Assembly: GCF_040566555.1 (NCBI RefSeq) | Contig: NZ_JBEWYP010000005.1 | Coordinates: 62,001 to 126,000, forward strand | Source of the DNA: Sediminicola sp040566555 | GTDB lineage: Bacteria > Bacteroidota > Bacteroidia > Flavobacteriales > Flavobacteriaceae | Direction: 5' to 3' | DNA length: 64,000 bases | In this document: piece by piece, positions 54,805 to 61,632 of the stretch | Layout: each line of letters starts with the position of its first letter | Numbering within the stretch: the stretch's first letter is position 1 | The notes under the pieces: generated by a model | Seen by the model: only the letters and a program-made list of their open reading frames with translations | The model's database searches: none | Told to the model about the DNA's origin: nothing | Position numbers and translations under genes: made by a program

Positions 54805-54837
54805 AAAAAAAGCCTTCCGTTTCCGGAAGGCTTTTTG
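54805..54837. terminator. bidirectional terminator
   Basis: AGCCTTCCG (54811-54819) pairs with CGGAAGGCT (54824-54832), flanked by A and T runs. It serves the minus-strand gene that ends at 54903 and is a second stop for the lipoprotein gene. Confidence 0.85.
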
Positions 54838-54902
54838 TATTGTACTGGTGTAGAGGAACATATCTTACACCCTAGGCCGCCAAAATGAGCGACTTCTCGT
54901 CC

Positions 54903-55481
54903 TTAAATTTTAATGCGTTTGTGCTCCATACTGTGCACCAACTGGGTCACAAACCATTTGAAGCTTTTGAATAATTGCTTTGTTTTCAGCAAGAACTGTG
55001 GCAAGGCGTAAGGCTCAAAATCGAACCTCAGGATTACCTCTTTGGCTTCGTCCCCGTGTATTTGAAGTCCGCCTTCGATCTCAAAATCGAGGCTATCAAA
55101 ACGGGATACAGGTTTTGAACTGCGATCGCTGTATACAAAACTGTTTCCTGCCTTCTCCAGATAGAACCTAAAGGATGTGTATTCCCCAGGGTTCAGCTCC
55201 AGTGCGCTTTTGGACCTCAAAAAATGCCCTGTATGTAACCCTTTGATGGTCAAATTGGCCAAGGATGGGAAATCCTCAATAAAATGTTCCTTGCCAGCTT
55301 TATCTGTAGCAGACAATTTGATGATGTTAAGGGTCATTTCAGAAACTCCTTGCTTTGTGGCCATGTTATTTTTGAGCACCAAATCCTTGATTCTCTTTCC
55401 TTCTGCATTCCATTGGTCAACCATATCAAATGAATATGGGATCGTTTGATATATACTTGGATAAAATTTTACTTTCGTCAT
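54903..55481 (-). CDS. hypothetical protein with DUF4382-like core, no signal peptide
   Basis: 192 residues without signal or membrane segment. The central part (about 25-150) has VSEMTLNIIKLSATDKAGKE, ALELNPGEYTSFRFYLEKAG and FEIEGGLQIHGDEAKEVIL, similar in rhythm to DUF4382 (a strand-rich domain with a LxxGxYxxxRxxl pattern) and to its convergent neighbour, the lipoprotein. The C-terminus is basic and helical. If the likeness is right, it is a cytoplasmic relative, which is unusual for this family. The role is unknown. Confidence 0.65.
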   Translation of the reverse strand: MTKVKFYPSIYQTIPYSFDMVDQWNAEGKRIKDLVLKNNMATKQGVSEMTLNIIKLSATDKAGKEHFIEDFPSLANLTIKGLHTGHFLRSKSALELNPGEYTSFRFYLEKAGNSFVYSDRSSKPVSRFDSLDFEIEGGLQIHGDEAKEVILRFDFEPYALPQFLLKTKQLFKSFKWFVTQLVHSMEHKRIKI

Positions 55482-55640
55482 GATTGTATAGTTTTAAAAA
55501 TTATACACTGCAAAGTTCCGACAGAATAACCCTTCAAAACTCCGCTCCCTTTTCCACTTTCTATGCTGTATTACCTTTTTAAGATAATATTAAGGAAGTA
55601 TTATGTTAATATATCACAAAACCAGATAGTTATGGGTGAT

Positions 55641-56006
55641 GTCATTGCGAGGTAAGCGCGGTAGAACAAACCGTCATTGCGAGCGGAACGGAGTTGAGCG
55701 TGGCAATCTCTTCAATGGAACACGAAAGAACAAACTGTCATTGCGAGCGGAACGGAGTGGAGCGTGGCAATCTCACCAATGGAACACACAAAGAACAGAT
55801 TGCTTCACTGCGTTCGCAATGACGGTGGGGAAGATTGCTTCACTGCGTTCGCAATGACAGTCGCCAAGGGTCATTGCGAGCGGACCGCAGGGGAGCGTGG
55901 CAATCTTACCAATGGAACACAAGAAGGGCAGATTGCCACGGCTAAAACGCCTCGCAATGACGGCAGTGAAAAACAGATTGCTTCGGCCAAAACGCCTCGT
56001 AATGAC
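55641..56006. repeat. palindromic intergenic repeat cluster 1
   Basis: Units begin GTCATTGCGAGCG and end with the inverted arm AGATTGC...CGCAATGAC. The arms flank a short spacer with the conserved core CAATGGAACAC. Partial left arm at 55641; units at 55673-55736 (right arm missing), 55737-55823 (complete, 87 bp) and 55870-55961 (complete, 92 bp); extra right arms at 55832-55858 and 55975-56006. Frames reading through them are by-products of the repeats. The type resembles non-autonomous palindromic elements (REP/MITE-like). Confidence 0.85.
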
Positions 56007-56311
56007 GGTAGGGAAAAAGTCGGATCCTTTTTAGAGCAGGTTTAATATGACTCATTAAAACTACAGACCCAACCCACAAAATCTATATCGCTGTATTACT
56101 GTCACTTACACCCCTTAGTTACACAATCCGTCATCTTTTTATAACAAGTGGTAAAGCAATAACGACCGATTATACAAAATAGAATAGGTTCCTTACGAAA
56201 AGGGAGGAATGACCTGATTTATGAATTATCTTAGAGTATGAAAATCAACACTTTACGGGTGTTTATCAATGGTAAATTGCAATCATATTTCTAACCTTAA
56301 AACTATAGATC

Positions 56312-56776
56312 ATGAAAAAATTCTCACTTGTATTCATTTTGCTCCTAATTATTTCTTGCGCCCAAGAACAAGAAAAGGTCGACACTGAAAAAGAAGAACA
56401 AGCACTGATGGAACTCAGCAGGGAATGGTCCAAAGTTGCGGCGACGGATGATATTGATAAGATTGTCAGTTATTGGTCAGATGATGCCATATTTATGATC
56501 TCTGGCCAGCCCACCCTAACAGGAAAACAAAGTATAAGGGATATGGTTGAAGAGATGTTCAACACTCCTGGTTTTACCATCAAGTGGGAACCCATAAGTG
56601 CCTCCGTCTCTGAAAGTGGGGATATGGCCTATCTGATAGAAAAAAATACAATGACCGTAAACGACTCCCTTGGAAATCCCATGACCAGTACCAGTAGGAT
56701 TGTTTCTATTTGGAAAAAGAATGAAAATGGGGATTGGAAAAATGTGGTAGAGGTTGACGCTGCGGATCCGGAATAG
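56312..56776 (+). CDS. DUF4440/SnoaL-like lipoprotein
   Basis: 154 residues: lipoprotein signal (MKKFSLVFILLLIISC, lipid Cys16), then one NTF2-like cone fold: ALMELSREWSKVAATDDIDK, YWSDDAIFMISGQPTLTGKQ, IRDMVEEMFNTPGFTIKW, VSESGDMAYLIEKN, SRIVSIWKKNENGDWKNVVE. This is the DUF4440/SgcJ-type family, usually dimeric, often without enzyme activity and thought to bind small molecules. The gene lies between two repeat clusters with a 306-nt gap upstream. The function is unknown. Confidence 0.85.
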   Translation: MKKFSLVFILLLIISCAQEQEKVDTEKEEQALMELSREWSKVAATDDIDKIVSYWSDDAIFMISGQPTLTGKQSIRDMVEEMFNTPGFTIKWEPISASVSESGDMAYLIEKNTMTVNDSLGNPMTSTSRIVSIWKKNENGDWKNVVEVDAADPE

Positions 56777-56784
56777 ACCAAACC

Positions 56785-57185
56785 GTCATTGCAAGCGGAC
56801 CGCAGGGGAGCGCGGCAATCTCAACAATGGAACACACAAAGAACAGATTGCTTCACTGCGTTCGCAATGACGGTAGATTCAAGGGTCATTGCGAGCGAAA
56901 CAGAGGGGAGCGCGGCAATCTTACCAATGGAACACGGAACGAACAGATTGCTTCACTGCGTTCGCAATGACGGAATTAAACTGTCATTGCGAGCGAACCG
57001 CAGGGGAGTGCGGCAATCTCAATAATGGAACCCGGAAAAGACAGATTGCTTCGGCCTAAAGGCCTCGCAATGACGGCAGGGAAAAACAGATTGCTTCCCT
57101 GCGTTCGCAATGACGGTGGGAACCAACAACGGACAGATTGCCACGGCCAAAAGGCCTCGCAATGACGGTGGGGATTCGCAATGAC
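56785..57185. repeat. palindromic intergenic repeat cluster 2
   Basis: Same element as cluster 1: three complete units in tandem (56785-56871, 56885-56971, 56983-57074), each left arm, CAATGGAACAC-type spacer, right arm; then solitary right arms at 57088-57114 and 57135-57166 and a fragment at 57175-57185. Left arms start GTCATTGCGAGCG or a close variant. The cluster fills the gap between the DUF4440 gene and the aldehyde dehydrogenase gene almost completely. Confidence 0.88.
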
Positions 57186-57204
57186 GGATTACCACAGCAA
57201 TCTT

Positions 57205-58563
57205 TTAATGCTTCACATAAACCGTTTTTCTATTGACAAACTCCATCATCCCATCTTTGGCCAATTCCCGTCCGTAGCCTGAGTTTTTGGTGCCTCCAAA
57301 GGGCAATCTGGGATCAGATTTCACCAGTTCGTTCACAAAATACGCCCCATCACTAACTTTATGGGCATGTTGTAAGGCCAGGTCGGTGTTTTTGGTACAA
57401 ACCGTTACCCCTAGCCCATATTTCGAATTTTCCGAAAGTTCAAAAGCGTGGTCTATATCCTTGGCCCTTATCATCGCGGCCAAAGGTCCAAAGGTCTCCT
57501 GGTCAAAAGCGGCCATTCCCGGCACTACCTCCCCCAAAATGGTGGGTTCGTGGTAACATCCGTTCTGATTGCCCCCTAATAACAGTTTCGCACCCTGCGC
57601 CACCGATTCCTTCACCTGGGCGTTCAATTGGTCGGCGAGATCTCGTCGCGCTAGCGGTCCTATGGTGGTATTGGCTTCCATCGGATCCCCATCTTTCAAC
57701 TGCTTTGCCGCCTCGGTGAATTTCTGTACGAATTCATCATAAATGCCATCCATTAAAATAAAGCGCTTGGCCGCAATACAACTTTGCCCGCAATTCATCA
57801 TCCGTGCCGTTACCGCAATTTTTACGCTCTGATCAATATCCGCATCGTCCCAGACGATAAAAGCATTGTTGCCCCCTAGTTCCAGCACCGTTTTCTTTAT
57901 ATAGCGCCCCGCCAATTCTGCCACGGCCGATCCTGCCCTTTCACTCCCCGTTAGGGTTACCGCTCTTACGGCATCGTGGGCAATGATTTTCTCGGTTTGG
58001 TCATGGTGCACAATCAGGTTCTGAAACACATATTCTGGATACCCTGCCCTAGTGAAAACCTCCTCTATTTGTTTGGCACAACCAAAGACATTGGGGGCGT
58101 GTTTTAGCAACCCTGTATTGCCCGCGGTCAACGTAGGTGCAGCATACCTGAACACCTGCCAAAAAGGAAAGTTCCAGGGCATAATGGCCAGAACAGCACC
58201 AATGGAGTCATGTCGCACAAAACTTTTTTCAGCATCGGTACTTATGGTTTCGTCAGCAAGAAAGTCCGACGCATTATCGGCATAATAATCGCACACCCAT
58301 GCGCACTTATTGACTTCCCCCTTAGCTTCCGAAAGGGGTTTCCCCATTTCCAAGCTGATCATCTTTGCATATTCCTCCACATTATCGCGCAAAACCGCTC
58401 CTGCTTTTTTGAGCAATCCACAGCGCTCTGCAAGGGGTACCTTTTTCCAGGCCTCATGGGCGATCTTGCTTTTATTGAGTTTTTCCTCCAGTTCTTGTTC
58501 TGTAATAGATGTGTATGCTCCTACTTCCTGCCCATTGTAAGGGTTTATGCTTTTAAATTCCAT
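57205..58563 (-). CDS. NAD(P)-dependent aldehyde dehydrogenase (succinate-semialdehyde type)
   Basis: 452 residues. The catalytic Cys262 is in NCGQSCIAAKRF, the base Glu228 in VLELGGNNAF, Asn131 in PWNFPFWQVFRY, and Lys154 is conserved for the cofactor. The short N-terminus and the motif set match the SSADH (GabD/YneI) subfamily of aldehyde dehydrogenases. It oxidises succinate semialdehyde or an amino-aldehyde to the acid. It is fourth and last in the same-strand run that begins with the decarboxylase; gap to the C45 gene is 109 nt. Confidence 0.92.
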   Translation of the reverse strand: MEFKSINPYNGQEVGAYTSITEQELEEKLNKSKIAHEAWKKVPLAERCGLLKKAGAVLRDNVEEYAKMISLEMGKPLSEAKGEVNKCAWVCDYYADNASDFLADETISTDAEKSFVRHDSIGAVLAIMPWNFPFWQVFRYAAPTLTAGNTGLLKHAPNVFGCAKQIEEVFTRAGYPEYVFQNLIVHHDQTEKIIAHDAVRAVTLTGSERAGSAVAELAGRYIKKTVLELGGNNAFIVWDDADIDQSVKIAVTARMMNCGQSCIAAKRFILMDGIYDEFVQKFTEAAKQLKDGDPMEANTTIGPLARRDLADQLNAQVKESVAQGAKLLLGGNQNGCYHEPTILGEVVPGMAAFDQETFGPLAAMIRAKDIDHAFELSENSKYGLGVTVCTKNTDLALQHAHKVSDGAYFVNELVKSDPRLPFGGTKNSGYGRELAKDGMMEFVNRKTVYVKH

Positions 58564-58672
58564 ATGTTATTAATTATAGGGTTCTACCCCTATTATTGAT
58601 GATAGTTCTGTATGTATATAAACTGATTTTTTCAATTCAGTTAAATCTCACTTAAGGGGTTTCCTTGACTCT

Positions 58673-59932
58673 TTAATTCTTCCAATGGTCCCAATACCTA
58701 CTCCCTACTTTTGCCCAGTAATCCGCTAATATTTCCCAAGAAATCTCACCTCTATGTACCAAACGATCACTCAGGGTCTGTAATTTTTCTCTTTCCCTGA
58801 ATGGCGCAGCATGATCCATAGTATTCACAAGGGATGCTGCAACAGTTTCCTGCCAATCGGCATGTAAAGTACCATATGTCAGAGATTCCTGGGGCCATAC
58901 TCCAGAGGTTTCCGGTGAAGCATTCATCAAGGTATCACTATTCTTTAGAACTTTCGCGGGTTCCCCAAACTGAATCAATTTGTGTGCCTCCGTAAAATTG
59001 TCGAACGACTGGTACATGACTTCATTGGGCCAACGCAGTTGCATGGTTCCTGCCACAGGTTGATAAGAACTGGTATACAACGTTCCAAAACCTTCACTGA
59101 AAAGTGTATTATAAAGGGGTCTTCTCAAGAATGCATCGGCCAAAGTTTTTGCATCCAAACCCTTTTGGGCCAAGAGATCGTTTAAAAATGCCGAACGCTC
59201 AAGGGTTTTGTTGAAAGTGGCGTTTTCAGGCCAATCTACCTGTATTTGGTGATTGGTGGCAAAGGCTGCATCAGTCACCAACGGTGTGCGATCCGGGGAC
59301 AATAGCACGGTCTTAAATATACCCCTGCGGTCTACTACGGTTACGTTGTAGGCCATGTGCGAGGGAATACGGATCAATGCTGCAACTGCCTCTTCCACAG
59401 TATCGCAAAATTCAAGGACGTAACGCAAAATAAAGGGTATGCCAAAACCTTCCCCCACTACCTTTCGTCCGCCGAAGGTAAGTGAAATGGCCAGGCCACT
59501 CTCGTTCATCCCATCTACTGCCCCTATGAGACAATCGCTGGTTGCCATCACCTTTTTACCATTCCAGGAGCTCAGCAAAAGGGTCCCTTCAAATAGGTCC
59601 GGATGATAATCATAGTTCCTTACCAAGTGCACTTCATTTTCAACCAGCACAGCCTGTGAACATGCCGAAATATAGGCCGGCGGCTGAAAGCCTGTAAGAA
59701 ATCGGGCCGCTACCACATCGGCATTGACCAGGTAACACAGCCTTTCGTATGTCGGGACCATTTCGGGCATATATTTTCTCAAAGCAGCCTGTGAAGTGGC
59801 CAAATCTGGAACAGAAGCTGCCCCTTTGGAGGTCAACCAGGAATGATAGGCTGGCCAATATGAATCAAATAAATTTTTGAATTTAGCACCAGGCTCCCCT
59901 AGTTCTGAAATAGCATTAAATTGTAATTGCAT
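58673..59932 (-). CDS. C45-family autoproteolytic acyltransferase/amide hydrolase
   Basis: 419 residues, no signal peptide, so cytoplasmic. An Ntn-hydrolase of the acyl-CoA:isopenicillin N acyltransferase family (peptidase C45). The self-cleavage site is before Cys91 in YISA|CSQAVLVENEVHLV, followed by the typical RNYDYHPDLFEG, SDCLIGAVDGMNESGLAISL and PFILRYVLEFCDTVEEAV. FATNHQIQ carries the oxyanion-side Asn. Family members transfer or remove acyl groups from amines (the fly enzyme Tan cleaves beta-alanyl-amines). Substrate unknown. Confidence 0.85.
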   Translation of the reverse strand: MQLQFNAISELGEPGAKFKNLFDSYWPAYHSWLTSKGAASVPDLATSQAALRKYMPEMVPTYERLCYLVNADVVAARFLTGFQPPAYISACSQAVLVENEVHLVRNYDYHPDLFEGTLLLSSWNGKKVMATSDCLIGAVDGMNESGLAISLTFGGRKVVGEGFGIPFILRYVLEFCDTVEEAVAALIRIPSHMAYNVTVVDRRGIFKTVLLSPDRTPLVTDAAFATNHQIQVDWPENATFNKTLERSAFLNDLLAQKGLDAKTLADAFLRRPLYNTLFSEGFGTLYTSSYQPVAGTMQLRWPNEVMYQSFDNFTEAHKLIQFGEPAKVLKNSDTLMNASPETSGVWPQESLTYGTLHADWQETVAASLVNTMDHAAPFREREKLQTLSDRLVHRGEISWEILADYWAKVGSRYWDHWKN

Positions 59933-60052
59933 ATTCTATGATAGATTAATTCTCCAATACAAAGAAATAAGGTCTATACAAAATTAACCTAAAGCCTTGA
60001 AGACTTGAGATTTATTATAGACCCATTCCCTTATAATAATTAATGCTAAACG

Positions 60053-61615
60053 TTATTTGGTCAAACTTCCGGTGAGTGCCAAAGGTTCTCTCTTATCTTC
60101 TGTAATTTGTGAAACATATTTTCCACGGATCGCTTTTATCCAAGCTTTTGCACGGTCGTTCAATTGAAAATCATCGGTCATCATACGGCCTCTTGACACC
60201 AAGATGCCCATATCTGCCCCTTCGTACAAATAATTCCCTTCCTTGGCAATATGCAGGAAAAATGCCTCGTTTTCTGACTCTACGGCCCTTCTATGGGTAT
60301 CCATCCTGTCAAATTGTATATGCCCATTATCGAACATTTTCCAAATTCCCGATGGTGGGGCTTCGGATATATATTCAATGGTATCCTCGGTATGCTTGAT
60401 GATCAATTGGCTCCATCCATCTATATTCTCCTGACGGGCCCATCTTTCGTTCAAATGTTCCACATCCAATTCATAATCCACATTCATCCATTCCAGGATA
60501 TGGAATACAAAAAGTGGCGCATCTGCCAGAGCAAAAACTGCGTGGTTGGTAATGGAACTCGCACCTGTTACCCTAGGGTTCAATTCGCCAAGATAGATTT
60601 CTCCGTTGTCTTGATCGATTAGGAAATCCAGTTCAAAATAACCTTTATACCCTTCTTTTCGTAATTGGTCCCCAAAGAGTTGGGTATATTTTGTTGCCTT
60701 TTCCCGAATTTCTGGCGTAAAGGCATTTGGATAAATTTCATTACCGCACCATCCGCCTTTGTAAGGGGTCATTTCTTTAAACCCTACAAGCTCGGTCATC
60801 AAAGGGGCTACAATGGTCCCGTGCTTTGTCACACAGGCTTCAATAGCAGAACCTTTGCAGTTGATCCGCTTCATTATTTTTACTTCCTTTTCCTTTACAA
60901 TTTCCTCTTCGTACTTTTTAAATTCTTCCTCATTGGAGATAAAAAAGGTGGTATGCCCAGAATCCCCAAATGGGGTTTGGATCACCAGATCAGTACCCAA
61001 AACCTTGGAAACTTCATTTAGGTGTGCATAATCCTTTACACGGGAAAGTACATAAGGGACACAAGCCACGCCTGCCTTTTCGGCAATTCGGTTTGTATTC
61101 ACCTTGTTGTCCATGAAGGTCCTCATCTTGGCACTAGGGAACATAATTTCCAGTCCCAACTTTTTTGCCAGTTTCTCCGTCTTTTCATCAAACATAAGAA
61201 ACATGGCCTTGCCGGCCGACTTCCCTTTTTTTCTAGTCGTCAGATAATCTTGGACCTCTGGATGTTGCAAGAGGTAGTTATTGATATCTTCTATACTCGT
61301 GAACTCGTCATGTGGTATTTCTTCCTTAGGGGAAAATACATTGGGGTGCTGCCCGTCAAAACATTCAATATGACAGATAAACTTAAAACCCTTGATCCAC
61401 TCATCGGCCCCAAGCATATTAAAATTGGTGGCACTTATAAAATAAAGAGGCGTCTTATTTTTATGAAAAAATCGTCTTATATCGGATACCCCCTTAAGAA
61501 CGGGCTTGGCAGCCACTTTCTTTACCGGAGTTGCAGCCGCTTTTTTAGCTGGGGTTGCTTTTTTGGCAACGGGCTTGGCGACTTTCTTTACTGTTGTTGT
61601 TTTCTTAGTTGTCAT
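60053..61615 (-). CDS. ATP-grasp ligase with histone H1-like N-terminal tail
   Basis: 520 residues. Residues 1-40 are a Lys/Ala/Pro repeat (KKVAKPVAKKATPAKKAA and similar) like the C-terminal tails of bacterial histone H1-like proteins. The rest is an ATP-grasp enzyme of the biotin-carboxylase-like/carbamoyl-phosphate-synthase-like kind: VIQTPFGDSGHTTFFI (P-loop-like), VKIMKRINCKGSAIEACV, YFELDFLIDQDNGEIYLGELNPRVTGAS with the metal-binding Glu/Asn. Databases often call relatives biotin carboxylase, but there is no biotin-carrier or carboxylase signature; amine-acid ligation is likelier. It is 18 nt from the decarboxylase gene, so the two are cotranscribed. Confidence 0.85.
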   Translation of the reverse strand: MTTKKTTTVKKVAKPVAKKATPAKKAAATPVKKVAAKPVLKGVSDIRRFFHKNKTPLYFISATNFNMLGADEWIKGFKFICHIECFDGQHPNVFSPKEEIPHDEFTSIEDINNYLLQHPEVQDYLTTRKKGKSAGKAMFLMFDEKTEKLAKKLGLEIMFPSAKMRTFMDNKVNTNRIAEKAGVACVPYVLSRVKDYAHLNEVSKVLGTDLVIQTPFGDSGHTTFFISNEEEFKKYEEEIVKEKEVKIMKRINCKGSAIEACVTKHGTIVAPLMTELVGFKEMTPYKGGWCGNEIYPNAFTPEIREKATKYTQLFGDQLRKEGYKGYFELDFLIDQDNGEIYLGELNPRVTGASSITNHAVFALADAPLFVFHILEWMNVDYELDVEHLNERWARQENIDGWSQLIIKHTEDTIEYISEAPPSGIWKMFDNGHIQFDRMDTHRRAVESENEAFFLHIAKEGNYLYEGADMGILVSRGRMMTDDFQLNDRAKAWIKAIRGKYVSQITEDKREPLALTGSLTK

Positions 61616-61632
61616 TTAAAATATTTTAATAG

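Noticed and set aside
55636..56045. Two overlapping plus-strand reading frames in the repeat cluster
   Set aside because: They are translations of the repeats themselves (the same short peptide recurs), with no start signal or coding character.
56789..57025. A 78-codon frame in repeat cluster 2
   Set aside because: It reads through three repeat units; the protein is a repeat by-product.
55641..57185. CRISPR array
   Set aside because: Units are imperfect palindromes with variable spacing and a conserved loop; there are no unique uniform spacers and no cas genes.
60053..61615. Biotin carboxylase as the function of the ATP-grasp gene
   Set aside because: There is no biotin-carboxyl-carrier or carboxyltransferase gene nearby, and the biotin carboxylase signature motifs are not evident.
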